A stretch of DNA of 64,000 nucleotides from Phorcus lineatus (Eukaryota > Mollusca > Gastropoda > Trochida > Trochidae). The DNA is taken from the NCBI GenBank assembly GCA_921293015.1, contig OV121093.1, forward strand, positions 25,988,622 through 26,052,621. The letters are read 5' to 3'. Shown here piece after piece: positions 9,700-36,118 of this stretch (position 1 is its first letter; every line of letters starts with the position of its first letter). Made by a program: the position numbers and the translations under genes. Below the pieces are notes generated by a model, which was not told where the DNA came from, ran no database searches, and was given only the letters and a program-made list of their open reading frames with translations.

Positions 9700-12415
9700 C
9701 TTGCATCAATAGATATCGATTTAAAAAGTCCTCATGGCTGCAACTGAAATTTAATGACTGTTACCGTCACACACACCGACCGGATATTGACAGAGGAATG
9801 TTGCAAAATTGTTTTTCCTACTGTCCCATTTTAACATTGTATCAATGTTTTCGCTCAATAATGCAGTTTTGTGCTGATCACTGTAAGAAAAGTATCATTA
9901 GCAATGGCCATCTTAGCAGGGGAAGTAACTGGTGGGATAAAGAATGTGATTCGGCTCGTTGTGAGGCTCGCCGATTTCTTCGTGCATTTCATGCAAGTAA
10001 CAGTAAGAGCGATAGACAGCGATACGCGGAGGCGTGGTCGTGTTATAGACATCTTTGCTGAACTAAGAGGTTTCTTGAGTCTCAGAATTATGTGGATATG
10101 CTGAATAATGCTTTACACCATAGAAATAATAAATTGTTTAGAAAATGTATTAATCCTAGATCGACATACTTGGGGTTTAGTCATATTAAGCCTTCAGAAT
10201 GGATTGATTATTTTGAAAACTTATTTAAAGGGTTCCATACTTCCATGGAGGAAAGTGAGTTCTACGATGTCGTGAGTTCTTATGTTGATTCCATTGATAC
10301 AGATCTTGTCTTATCTACTGTTGATGAGGATATACTGGATAAGGAAATATCTCTTCAGGAGGTTATAGATGCTATAGCGGGAATGCACTCTGGTAAGGCC
10401 CCAGGTTTCAGTGGTATTAGTATTGAATTCTTTAAGAACGCCCCAGAATATTGTATCCAGATGTTACAGTTCTTGTTTAATGCAATTTTGTTTTCGGGTA
10501 TTAATGCGTCTGATTGGACTGTAGGCGTCATATTACCTGTGCACAAAAGGGTTCTATTGGTGTTCCATCTCATTTTAGACCAATAAAGTTATTGGAATTG
10601 TCGGGAAAAATCTTTGCAAAAGTTATTAGTAATAGATTGTCAGTATGGGCAGACCAGGAGCAGTTCTTTACTCCCGAACAGGCTGGTTTTAGACATGGTT
10701 TTCAAACTTCATATAACATATTTATCCTTCATACAGTTATCAATAAATATCTTTCTTTGTATAAAGGGAGGCTTTACTGTGCATTCGTAGATTTAAAAGC
10801 AGCATTTGACTCTGTAGATAGAACAAGTCTCTTATATAAAACTGGTTTGGTAATATAAAGGTAGAATGTAAATATGTACTTAAATGTAAAATCATGTGTC
10901 TCTCTGGAAAAGGGTTATACTTCTTTTTTCTGATTGTGCATTCGGCGTGCGTCAAGGCTGTCAGTTGTCTCCCTTCTTATTTTCATTTTTTATTGATGAT
11001 TTAGTTGGTTTTCTGGCTGTTGATAATCAAAGTTGTATTAGTCTAGACTTTATAGAGATATTTATTTTGCTTCTTGCAGATGATATTGTTTTGTTTGATA
11101 GTACACCCCTTGGTCTGCAAAAGAGAATAGACAAATTAAATTCATATTGCAAAAATGGAAGTTAGTAATCAATATTGATAAAAGTAAAATTATTGTATTT
11201 AGGAAAGCTAGTAGACTAAGGAAATATGAACATTTTTGTTTGAATGGGGAAAACTTGGAAATTGTCAAATCTTGTAAATATTTAGGTGTCCATTTCACCA
11301 GTTCAGAAGGTTGGTATATCACACAAAACACATGCGGAACAGGCATGGAAAGCTTTGTCTCTCACTAAATGCTTAATTAATAATTTCTACAGTCTTCCAT
11401 TGAAAGTCTTGCTGTATATTTTTTATATTAAAATTCTACCAATTTTGCTATATGGCGCAGAAGTATGGGGTTTTCATAGCTCGCCAAATATTCTTCATGT
11501 TCATGATAAATTTTTTAAGCAAATACTAAGGCTTTCTGTTACTACACCGAATATAGAAGCTCGTGGCGAACTTGGTAGGTATTATTTGAATGTTAATAAA
11601 TATGTCAAAATAGTGAAGTATTGGATAAGATGTACAACTCAAAGGGACAGCGTAATTTTGTACAATGTTTATAAGTATCAATTTAATCTAGCTGAAAAAA
11701 ATTATAGATTGTTGGGCACTCAAAGTTAGAAATCTATTATTTACATATGGCTTTGGAAAGGTGTGGATTGATCAGCGTGTTGACAATGTTAAAAGTTTTC
11801 TTTTGGAATTTAAACAGAGATGTATTGACATTGACGTTCAAAATTGGTTTTCAGATCTTGGTAAATATTCTAAATTATAGATGTACAAGCAAATTAAGGT
11901 ATATTTTTGTGAAGAAATGTATTTTAGAGTGATTAACGTTAAAGCATATTGCACTGCGTTATGTAAATTCCGCTGTTCAAACCATAACCTTATGATAGAG
12001 TATTGTAGACGCCTAAGACTTGACCATTAAGATCGTCTTTGCCAATTTTGGGTAATACCTACTGTTGAATCTGAATTGCATTTTTGCCTTGAATGTCCAT
12101 TCTATAATAACCTGAGAACAGATTTCATGCAAGAGAATTACTATGTAATCCCATCTGATAACAAGTTCAACTCACTGTTTACATCAACAAATAGTATTGT
12201 ACTCAATAATCTTGCAAAATATATTTTTCTAGCGAAAAAGAAACGTAACAACATTTGCTCAACAATGTCCATCATAGAATTGCATTATGCTTTGTCTGTA
12301 CATGATATTTTATGGCGCTTCGACAGTTTATTGTGTCATCAACTTACATGTATAATGGGCTGGTGGCCCTTTACAGAAATAAACTCTCTCTCTCCCTCTA
12401 ATAAACGTTTCTTGC
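9700..12415 (+). mobile_element. Decayed LINE (non-LTR retrotransposon), 5'-truncated
   Basis: Successive frames at about 9.80-12.45 kb spell the second ORF of a LINE. In order there is a WWDKECDSAR linker after the lost endonuclease; the start of reverse transcriptase (SGKAPGFSGISIEFFK); the fingers/palm segments LKAAFDSVDR and FGVRQGCQLSPFLFSFFIDDL; the catalytic ADD box as LLADDIVLF; then YLGVHF and YGAEVWGF; and a C-terminal segment (HFCLECPFYNNLR) like the cysteine/histidine tail. The frame shifts at least five times, for instance near 10.55, 10.87 and 11.16 kb, and stops interrupt it, so the copy is dead. The 3' end appears as AGAAATAAA followed by a CT-rich microsatellite near 12380-12402. 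The clade is uncertain (Jockey/I-like or CR1-like). It is not part of a host gene. Confidence 0.92.
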
Positions 12416-13190
12416 AGAAAAAAATGTCTTGTTCCTCGTCAGTGCAGTAGCGTTTTAGAAACATTGATATATACTTCTGAGTAAACATTTTCGTTTAAAA
12501 CTGCACTAACCTTGTGTTGTCCCTTTATCAGAACGGTATCACCAAAGCGATGATTTTTATTCAAGAAGGTAAGTATTTTCGCCATTAGCTGTTTGCGGGA
12601 TATTGGACAATCACGGAAGACGACAGTGGACTTCAGTCACGTTTAATCTTATGTTTGCTTTCCTGAACGCTCTTTGTGGCATAAAACATTATTCCATGGG
12701 TAAACATATTTGTATGCACTAATGCTCTTGAATTTCCTGATTTCTCAACAAGCACCGGAGACATTGATACATATATAACAAGGCATTTCACGTAGGCATA
12801 TCAAGCTCCGATATATATGATGTTATAAATATAATCATAAAGTAACATCGGTAGGTATCACTCCTAACGTATTCATAAATGAACTAACTTCCATTCAACA
12901 GTGGAATTACGTATATGTCAGACTTTTAATTAGAGCTAAGTTACTTCAATTAGTGAATGGCGAGTTTTATGGCGTTATCGCAAGATGTGCCCAGATCGAG
13001 GTAAAAAGCTTCGTTCAATATACGACCTTTCTTTACATTTACCCATTTTTACCCATTTTCATAAAACAACAAATGCACATGTTCCACTTTGACACGTGCA
13101 ATTTTATTAGACGCAGCGATATAGGACTTGTTGGATCATGATTCGACATTTTTCGTGCCTAAGTTGAAAAAGCAACTCGGAAAAAGAAAT
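12416..13190. other. Non-coding stretch
   Basis: No exon, RNA gene or clear repeat recognised. Confidence 0.4.
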
Positions 13191-13199
13191 CGGAAATTT

Positions 13200-13980
13200 A
13201 ACCCCAGTTGAATTTTATCTAGGGGCATGACTTGGGGTACGGCCCTCAATCCTTAAACATTTCGCTTTTCCGACTTTTCTCATGAACCACTTACACTAGA
13301 CGGTTGAAATCTTGTTTACGGATACCTTGGCGAGTGGTGATTATTAGATTTAGGGGAACCGACCTAAAACCCCATTTTCCTGTTCTACTCAGGAGAGAAA
13401 AGACCTAGAATGTTGAAAGCCTTTGTCAAGACTACAGAGGCAAATTGGATTCTAAATTTAAGATTTCGTGACACGGTTGTGCTCTTCTAAGGACCACGTC
13501 CAAACCAAACCTCTTTTAGTCATCATGCCAACAAGGCCAAGGAAACTGAAATCTTTTGTACAGACTTTTTGATTTGATGATCCTGAGGCCACTTAAGTGC
13601 CAAATAGTCCATACCCTTAAATCCTATTGTTGTCGTCAATTTCAGTAGCAAAAGGCCAAGTAAGCTGAAATCTTGTGTAGAGACGCCTTGGCCGATTGGA
13701 TATATAATCTATATGAGATACACCATTAAACACATTTCTGTTATGTTTACAAGATGCAAAAGATCTAACAAGTTTCTTCCTTTTTCAAAGACTCCTTGGC
13801 AAATGGGATATTCTAATCCTCATTTTTGGTTCATTGTTACTCAGTATGTGACAGCATTAACACAGAACTGTTTTTTTCATGACAAGTGTCCAAGTTACAA
13901 TATTATTGTATCTAGAACTATTTAAACTATGTTGGTATTAAAAGTTTGTTCCTATTGACCAAAGAATTTGTTACAATTGA
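13200..13980 (+). repeat. Degenerate relatives of the 145-bp core repeat
   Basis: Spaced phrases such as AAACTGAAATCTT, AGACTCCTTGGCAAATGGG and GATTCTAAATTTAAG recur at roughly monomer distance. They match the consensus of the 145-bp units at 52.4-55.4 kb (AGCTGAAAAGTT, AGACTCCTTGGCCAACGGG, GATTCTAAATTGTAG). The similarity is low and the borders uncertain, so this is an old array of the same superfamily. Confidence 0.5.
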
Positions 13981-14376
13981 CACGCGACGATTGCTACTAC
14001 TTTGTTAGTGGACTGCTACTATTTAAATTGAAGTTCAAGAAACTGAAATCAAAGTGATAAGACCCCACTATTCAGTGCCAGCAGATATCTGGTCCAGTGA
14101 TGAGCGCTACTATTGTCCCCGGTCTACTACTTACTTAACACTTTCTCAAACATGATACTCAAACTCGTGATCTCACAAGTGTCTGTTCTCAACATATCTA
14201 TAACAATGGAAGCATGGAAGTCTAAACACTTTCATTTGTAGGGCATTAATAAAATGAGTGTCATGAAAACCCGAAAGGCATACCAAGAAGTCTAAGGGGA
14301 AGATAATTATCGTTTTATGTAAAATTATAGAGATGTTTAACCACGTGTCAAGATGACGACTCTTTCCAAGAGCATG

Positions 14377-14480
14377 TTAAAGGCACAAGTGCACACCAAT
14401 GTTTCCAATATTCAACTAATGTACCGATACTGAATATCTCTCGATATTACTTATGATCCACATTTTCTCATTTCAGAGTT
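14377..14480 (+). mobile_element. End fragment of the TTAA-type MITE family
   Basis: TTAA at 14377-14380 is followed by AGGCACAAGTGCACACC and, downstream, TATCTCTCGATATTAC. The full-length copy at 45517-46125 starts with ACGCACTAGTGCACACC and also carries TATCTCTCGATATTAC at the same distance. The right end of this copy was not found, so it is truncated or too diverged. Confidence 0.6.
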
Positions 14481-14489
14481 AAGATAAAT

Positions 14490-16545
14490 TCAAATGCTGC
14501 ATCGAATTCTGGTTCAGCCATTGTAAAATGTTTAGTTTTTTTCAATTTTGTGCACAGGCGGTCATAGATTGTTATATCTCTTAACTTGTCGTTGTTGGTT
14601 CCTGGTGAATTGAAAAGAATATCAAGTACTGATTGTTAGATTAAAGGTATTATGTCATTAATGGGTATTTTCTGTGAAAATATTATTCAATCGTTTTTGC
14701 ACATTCGTGCTAATTATTCTGTTCCAAAAAGAACAGCAGAACATGTTAAAGACTGACTGTATTCTTTATTCAAAAATAAGCAAACATTATTTTCTTTTCC
14801 ATCAAAAATATTATCATCAAACTCTTTGTCATCAACATGACATCACAATGCCACGAGATCAGAAATATTACATAGATCAGAAATATTACATAACGTTTAC
14901 CTATAGGAAGTCTGATAGCAGTGCTGTGTTTGAAGTTGTAAAGCCTCAAGTAAACACAATGAACAATGATTTCGATGATACCTTGTTTCTTCTGAGATCA
15001 AATATAATAAGACTCTTTGAAAAAACTAAATCAAAAGTGTTGAAATATTAGAAATCGGAAGAATTGTTACTGTCAGCTTTTTCTCAATTGTTGAATATTT
15101 TTCATAAAACAATTTCAACTTTTTGGTTTATAACTTGATACTTTTACCAAAGAGTAGGATACTTTCACCACTCCGAAGGGTCCCATCTGCTCAGAGTACC
15201 CAAAATGACCACCTCAGCTGATCATCTAGGAACAACAGTTCCACTCCATCCAGCGCTCATCTCCTTAATGTGCCAATGACATTACAACACTAGATGAGCA
15301 TATCCCGGGTGACAGCAAAAGCAGAGCAGCCTTGAAACTGAGGGTTCCTGCTCCCCGTGTTCCGCCTTCTCCACAGCAATAATAAAATGGGCACTTTTTC
15401 TAAGTGAACCACAAAAGATAATTGAACATGAACTATCATTTGGATGACTTAACACATTTTCATTTTATGGTGATATCAGAACTCGGACCAATAATCTGAA
15501 CATGCTATAGGAATTCTGGGTTGAGGTGACTTGTAAAAAAACCTTTTTCTGTATTTTTTATTTCAAAATTTAACTTAGGGGTTATTGCTTTGTTCATCAA
15601 TATCTCGTGACATTGACATGCAAAATTCATTATCTATGATCGCTGTTCATTGAGTATAATCATTATGTAATTATAAAGTCTTATTATTAAAGCCTTTGAC
15701 TAATTGTAGTAAAATCCTTTTACAATCTTGTTACTTCTCCATAATTGATATATGCCTCATAGTACAAAAACCTTTCATGTGTTCGATCTACAAGGATTAT
15801 TTTTACAGATTTCATTACTGACGACCTTGAAATTTGATCTACACTGTGGGTATGTAAAAAGGAGTTTAAATGGGGGTCTAATCACTACATGATTCTCATT
15901 ACCTATTCTTATTTCAAAATTTCATACAAGGTTAATATGGTCATAACCCATACCTCATGACCTTCTCATGGAATAAGACGGAAGTTAAGTAAATGAGTTT
16001 AGAAAAAAATATTGGGAAAAGTTAATAGCCAAAAGAAAATGTGTGGCTGTTGTGTTTGCATTGGTGGAAGCTGCATAAAAACCGATAGCAGCCCGGTGGG
16101 AAGTGATCTCTCATAGAAAAGGGTCTTTCTTTAAGCATAGAACCCCCACTGAAACTCGCCTCGATTGATTCAACAAGGACATCTTCTGTCATCAGTGAAG
16201 CTTTACCAAGGTCATAACAGGATGCTCATCTCATCCCTGGAGGTGTCCACGTTCGGAGTAAGACAGCATGTCAAACCATCTCCATGATAACCTGTTGATT
16301 GTGGCAGGTGTATCTTGAACTCAGAGCTCTGTGGAGCTTTCAAAATTCATAATTCCTTTTTCCAGTCACATTTTAAATTCCAATTCCTGAAGTCACATTT
16401 CATTGCTTGTCACACCTCTTTCTACCAAGATTCCACCACTGCAGTATGCTACAGCATGTGCACTGAACCTTGGAGCATCTTCTGAATTCATGTATAGGTC
16501 ATCTGCATCTAGCATGGACTCAAGGATCTCAATCAAGCCTTTAAA
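14490..16545. other. Intergenic, downstream of PRPF3
   Basis: No recognised exon. The 125-residue frame at 14674-15051 is AT-rich and has no motif. A GC-richer patch at 15170-15380 is not clearly coding on either strand. Confidence 0.45.
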
Positions 16546-16565
16546 CTTCTCAAATAAAGAAATGA

Positions 16566-16571
16566 TTTATT
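16566..16571 (-). terminator. PRPF3 poly(A) signal candidate
   Basis: TTTATT on the plus strand reads AATAAA on the minus strand, about 210 bases after the PRPF3 stop codon. This is a plausible end for a short 3' UTR. Confidence 0.5.
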
Positions 16572-16780
16572 AACATACACATCTTACATTCATTACATTC
16601 CTTTGCATTTTCAATAGAATGTACATTGAAGCTTGAAGCATCTGCCACATCCATCCACATCCCGTTCTGCCATATTCATCCACATCCTTCCACCTTAAGG
16701 TGAATGTTTGATTCCATCACAATGGATGATTACTCCGAGTCCCAGGAACCGTGACCCTACCAGGGGCAACAAAGGCTGTC

Positions 16781-30126
<13,346 letters not shown>

Positions 30127-30883
30127 CTGTGTTAAAGAATAAGATAAAAATTAAAGTCTTTAAAAAACAAATTGGTGTTTTCATACTAAAAACTATTGTC
30201 TGTATAAATATAGTTTAAAAATAAGGAAAATTCATCCAGATCCTTTTTTCTTTAAGACAAATTCAGAAATCAGCTATGTGGCGACCCAGCTGCTTACACG
30301 GTAACAGTGTAACCATAAAAAAAACATTGCTGTGGTGTTTTTAGAATCCTTATTTGTACGGATTCCAAACGACTTAATCAATCACTGATGTAGAGATTTG
30401 ATATATATAATATATGAGTTACAATTTTATGGTCAGTGCACAAGATAGTGTAATTGATTTTTTTGAGTTTTAAAGAAAATGTGGGCGCATCTACACTCCC
30501 ATATAATATTTTCATCCAATTACCTTTTAACTGATTTTATAACGTGAAATACACAGATACGCAGCATATCTCGAGCAATGAGTTAGACATTCGATTCATG
30601 CTCGTTATATAGATTGATTGTTACAATGACAATAATATTTTAAAATTGGGCTATTCTTCATTTTACCGGGGGTACATAGAATGTTTTCATTTCGCACGAT
30701 ATCTTTAGCCCTTGGTTTCCTGTAAGCCCTTGATATTTGTCCTTTTTAGCCCTTGGGTCCCAGTTGACGATCTTTTTGTGTTAACTTTTCTTGCGTTTGG
30801 GTATGTAATCTGTTGAAGATGACAATCACTACCCCCTGCTACTGCAGTACTCAAATAAGTATTGTCAGCTCTTATTACTTACC

Positions 30884-30990
30884 ACAACTTCTAAGGGATA
30901 TATATCTGTCCAACAGTTTATAAAGACACGCTTTGATTTCCGTTTTCGCACAGTTCACGTACAATATGGCGGAACATAAAACGCAATACA
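30884..30990 (-). promoter_or_regulatory. PRPF3: PRPF3 non-coding first exon and promoter with YY1-like site
   Basis: A GTAAGT donor begins at 30882 on the minus strand, ending a proposed non-coding exon that would join the acceptor just before the start ATG at 30126. At 30963-30973 the sequence reads CCGCCATATTG on the minus strand, close to the YY1 consensus CCGCCATNTTG common at housekeeping promoters near the transcription start. No TATA box is evident at the expected distance. The exact start site is unknown. Confidence 0.55.
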
Positions 30991-30999
30991 ACGGGTTCG

Positions 31000-33900
31000 T
31001 TGATTGGATAGAGTTTACGCTGGTATCCAATGAAACCTCCGTTAAGAGAATATTTTAAAGGGAAACAACTCTAACCATTATTTTACTCAAGGGTTATAAT
31101 CTTCTCTTTGATTTCATAATGTTGGCAGTTCGAATCAATGTATGATCATATTATGGTTTATCAGAGGCCATCAGTTTATTAAGGGCCTCTTCTTTTATTT
31201 GTTGTCATTATTTAGAAAAACATTAAAAAGGATATCCACAACAAAACATGTAATTGGACCGGTTTTTATCCCATGAAATGAATGTAACGAAGATCTTTTG
31301 CGAATTAATATATTCAGATTTTTACAGAAACTCCTGACTATAACAAAAATCTATGTACAATATGGGGGATGGAATAAGAACACAAACGATATATGTTCTA
31401 TATTTTATGTGTATCGATTTCAGTTATCCATATCAAATATTGTATCTTCCCTATTCATAACGGCCGGGTTATAAAATGTGTTAATTATCCATTCTCAGTT
31501 AAATCAGCATGCATTTTCGCATTTTTTAGGTACAAGTCTCATTTTCTCGCCATAATAAGGAAATCATTTATTCTACAAAAAGAACAACACGCAGAATAGT
31601 TTTGTTATGTTTTCAATGTCTCTTGCTATTCTCCATATCATAAATAATTAATAAATCAAATTTCAATTGAAAATTATAGACAGAGAATTTTATTCCGTTG
31701 TCCAAGTTTTGACAATTGCTAAATTTGTAATAGGAATCATATGTTTATACGCGGAGGAGTTATGGAAATCAATGATGACATTAACATTTGTCAATGTTAT
31801 TATTGATATGAACACGTGACAGTGGTGACATGTTGAACTGTTAAGAACATACTACGATTACAGTATCTCGTCAGTTCGAGATGGTGCACAAATGTTTCAA
31901 TGTTTTCTCAATTATGCCTTTGTTTAACTGATATAGTCTCGTAAAAAGTCGGTGCACATTTTGAGTATCTGGAGGAAGTAAACAAGAACTTCAAGGTTTT
32001 CTGGATAACAACTTTCTTTATCAGGATCACCAACTTTTACATTTTTTTTATTAAAAGAACAGTCCTATTGTTGGTGGAAACGAAATTCAAAAGGACATTC
32101 CCGTCTATATAAGTATGTAATCAGTATATGATTGTAAGATAACCCAGTTGAAACATGATACTGAGAATAGCATTTTGGTTGGCTAAGATTTTACAACTAG
32201 ATAAATGAGAGCGCACACTCTGTAAAATATAACAAGAGAAGTGAAGCCAATCGTCGGCGATACGAACCTGAAAAGCCATGCTACGACATTACAAGTCATT
32301 GTTTAATAGATTTATCATAAATAATTTGTTTATATGTGGATATTTTACCCATACATAAAGTTTATTTTTCTAATATTGTAAAATTAGTAAAAGTACTGTG
32401 CCTTTTTTCATGTCAATTTACCTCAAAGCATAGCCGATAGATACGCCTCTTTAGGAACACATATTTCACATATCCAGAAGGTTTTGTTTTTCTTTAGTAT
32501 ATTTTTAGGCAGGTTAACCTTTTGTCATGAGTTTTGAAGAATAGCCTAAAACGTTTTCAGAATAGTATGATAGTGTAGGCTGACTTGATCGATAATTGAA
32601 ACAAAATAATGTATTGTTTCATTTAAAGGGTATAGATTTTACCGAAAATTAAGAAGATCGGTTTCATGATAAAATATGAGTTATTTTTATTTGCTACATA
32701 TCATTAAACTAAAATATCATTTGTATATATATATATACATCACTATAGCGAGAGAATGTGATGTTCGTGTATTGTTGATAATAAATCAGGACCGCCTACC
32801 CCCGTTTTTACTTTCCTTCAACGCAGATGCTCCCCATCCTAATACTGTGCGTATATATATATATATAGTGTTCATCTTTTTACATTAAACGTTTTTCAGT
32901 GTCTACTTATTCAGTCATCAAGTCCCTTCCCCTTCCCCTTCAACTGAATCCCCTAAGAAACTTGAGTTAATATTTAGTGATTTTTAATAACCTATCAGAG
33001 AACTGGACTCAATCAGTGAGCTATTTAAAGCAGCTGGCAGTATGAAGAGCCTAGTCCTGCTTCATGACTGTGTATTTAAATAAAAGCCTTTAATACAATC
33101 TAGGTCCACATTAAGCAAGTCTAGATTGACTGAATACATATGAAATTAGGAGCCCGAAGAAAAGAATATATAGATGAAGGAACAGTTAATTATTAAAATA
33201 GTTCTTAGACTAAATTTAAGTCTATCGTTATCACTTTTTGCAACAGATGGTTCGTTTGTTTCATGTGATTTGACATTGAGTGACGAAATGTATATTAAAG
33301 TAATTGCGAAGTAAAGATCCCTTCTTATTAACGACAGACATACCCTTTTTGATAGCCTGAACAACTTCTGAAAGCGCCCACACGTCATAAATATGCTTAG
33401 AAATGGACTGTTTTAATCCTGGTGTATTTTAAAACACGTAGACATGTATGTGCATAAAACTCACACTCTTTATGAGAAAGAGGTTCAGATTTTTCAAGCC
33501 TTGAGTGTTTCCTAGCAAAAGGATAATTTCCCATTTTTTAAGAAAAGTGTTCGTGAACCTTAATGGGTTTAATGAGTTTGCATTTTGATAAAGGGAATTA
33601 TTGCCGTAAATACGTCATGACAAAAACCTATTTTTAATCATCAAGAACATAGTTCACGAACAGGTTACAGTGTTTAATCCTGGAACTAATTCCAATGAAA
33701 AGATTTGATAAATATCAAATATCAGAATATCAGAATTTTATTTCAATCAAATTTTTAATGTTTAAAAGAACATTTAAAAATATACCGTCTAACAAAATTC
33801 AAAGATAGAAAAAATTCTCAAACGAACGGGAATTTTCTACACTTCGGTTATGTGTACTTATATTTAGTAAGTATGGCCGATGACCTGTCCACTCTTCCTT

Positions 33901-34250
33901 TGCCAAACAACGTCTAATGTGAATCACCGTGTCGAATAGATTCAGTGGGTGTGTCAAAATCAGCTGTTCGAATTTTCACAATAAAGTGTACGCTACTCTG
34001 TGTATCTTTTTCTGACTCGAATCCGTGAATATGTATCATTTACAACATAGCTAATAACTGTGTCAAACATTATTTTTAGAAACATTTCTTTGTTTGAGGA
34101 AAAGTTAATTTTGTAGGCTAACGGGAACTAACAAGCAAGTTGTCATCAACTGTGACGTCACTAGAAGTTCACAATGGGGTCATTTGTAGTTTTGGCCAAT
34201 CGAGGGATAGGTTTTGGTCACGTGATTAGAATAATCAGGAATCGTGACAC
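31000..34250. other. Divergent intergenic region between PRPF3 and the ZFAND gene
   Basis: The stretch is AT-rich with TATA microsatellites near 32725 and 32855. No exon, tRNA or recognisable repeat was found. Open frames such as 31393-31599 and 32676-32888 plus show only low-complexity AT-driven residues. Confidence 0.5.
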
Positions 34251-34439
34251 TGTGACTTTGAGCTGGGTTCACACGTAGGCAAAAGGAAAGGCTTGGAACG
34301 CAGCTAAATCAACGTTCCGCCAGGTAAATAGTGCCCTTTTTGGGAAGAAAAATATCTAATCGAGAGATTTCACCGTTTATTTGGCTTCTGTAATCCAACT
34401 TGAACGGATAAACGGGCTGCGAAAAGAGGACTGGCTGTT

Positions 34440-34475
34440 CAGACATTATTTAGTCGCCATCTTGGACTGGGTGAG
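34440..34475 (+). promoter_or_regulatory. ZFAND 5' region: YY1-like site and first-exon donor
   Basis: CGCCATCTTGG at 34455-34465 matches the YY1 core. A GTGAGA donor begins at 34471, so a non-coding first exon probably ends at 34470. The next acceptor upstream of the ATG ends at 36083. The relaxed, GC-richer sequence from 34260 to 34470 is consistent with a housekeeping promoter. Confidence 0.5.
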
Positions 34476-36118
34476 AAAGCAAAACAACGATTTCGTATCA
34501 CTTTGGAGGCGAAATAAGTAATTATTTGTGTGGTTTTTGGTCGATTTCAGGTGATCGACCAAACCGTTTGTTAAATATTTATCTTTGTATCCTACAACTA
34601 GTTTGTAAAATGAGGTTTAAAGATCACAAGCTTTACTCTTCTTCCCTGTGTTTATTTCTCGGCCAACGCAGCGCTCTGTTCGTTGTCTGGTTGTACGATA
34701 AAGCTAACTTAATTGGGTATCTTTTCTGACAAGATTGACGTGAATATACTGTAAACAAAGCCACAGTCGAATGTTTAATGTCAGTGATGAATCTTTAAAA
34801 AAGAAAACAGTCGGAATTAGTGTTACATAACTAGAGTAAACACAAGGTTTGTGTTCTCACATATTGGTAATACCCATTTTGAAGCCAATTTGTTTTCTTT
34901 GTAAAATTACATTAACACAGACTTTGTTTTCAAGTTTATCTATTGTGATGGATGTTATAAGATATTCTATTTACAAACATGACCCATTGTTGTTGCTGAC
35001 TATGACATGAGTCATGCCCCATCCTTTTCCTTTGAAAGTAAATAATCAGGATAATATATCTGTATTTTAAGATGAGATTGTTCAAACATTTACCTTAAAC
35101 TAGATGGTCCTAAAAAGGTGTTAGTGCTTTTTGTCTGTCAGGTTTTGATTTTGGTTTTGTCTTGTTGTTTTGTTTTGTTTGAGTTTCAGTAATATGGTTA
35201 TGATTTGTTAGTTAATATCAGCATTCAGCAAACATCGAACTGTTGATGTTATTCGTTTTGGTTTATGTGTTAAGTGTTTTATTGTTTATTGTTCCAATTA
35301 TACAACATTGATTGTACTGCTGTTTCTTTGTGTCGTCATCATTTTCTTTATTGTGTAATCATTTTGTCTTTGTGTATATTCGTAAACATCATGGTGACAC
35401 ATCACAACTAAAAAGTACACGTGTGAAATGATTGTTCAGTTCAGTTTAACCGATTAGAAGTTGATGATTGAGTGTTTAGGTCAATCTGATAGTGACCAAT
35501 TATCAATTATGAAATCACAAACAATTCCAAACACTAAGATTTACTATATTTGCCATTTAGAAAGTTTTATACTTCTCAAAATGACCTAGATTTGTCATCT
35601 GTTTCTGTCTAAATATCAGATTCAACCTATACATCTTAATAGCTAAGCATTAATACTTATTATGGTTTGTTGGATTAAGTGCTTTTCTTTGAATTTAGAA
35701 TAAACTTCACAAGAGATAAAATACGGGGACATTGAAATGTTTTTAATTTGATGTAACATAAAACAGATTTTTTATTTTGAAAAATTCAAACCCCACAATT
35801 TTATATGATGGATTTGCAAGTTATGAAGACTTCACATCCTTGGTATGTGACCTCACAATGCCTTGATATCACTGAGAACACAGCTGACCATGTTGTGATC
35901 CCAAATATAACAATCTTTCAAGTGCTGTGATAACCTTACTCAATTTAAGATGTGTTATAACTTCTTGGGTATTAGCTACTAATGATCAGAGTGGTACCCA
36001 TAACCAATCAATGGCCAAATAATGAATTTCACTTTTGAAAGTCAATTGCCAAGGCCAATAAAGGTTTATCTCTTGTGTTTCAGTTGAGTGGGGGCGACCA
36101 TCAGGTGAAGAAAGGCTT

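Noticed and set aside
14674-15051. 125-residue plus-strand frame
   Set aside because: AT-driven composition, internal short repeats (QKYYIDQKYYI) and no family resemblance.
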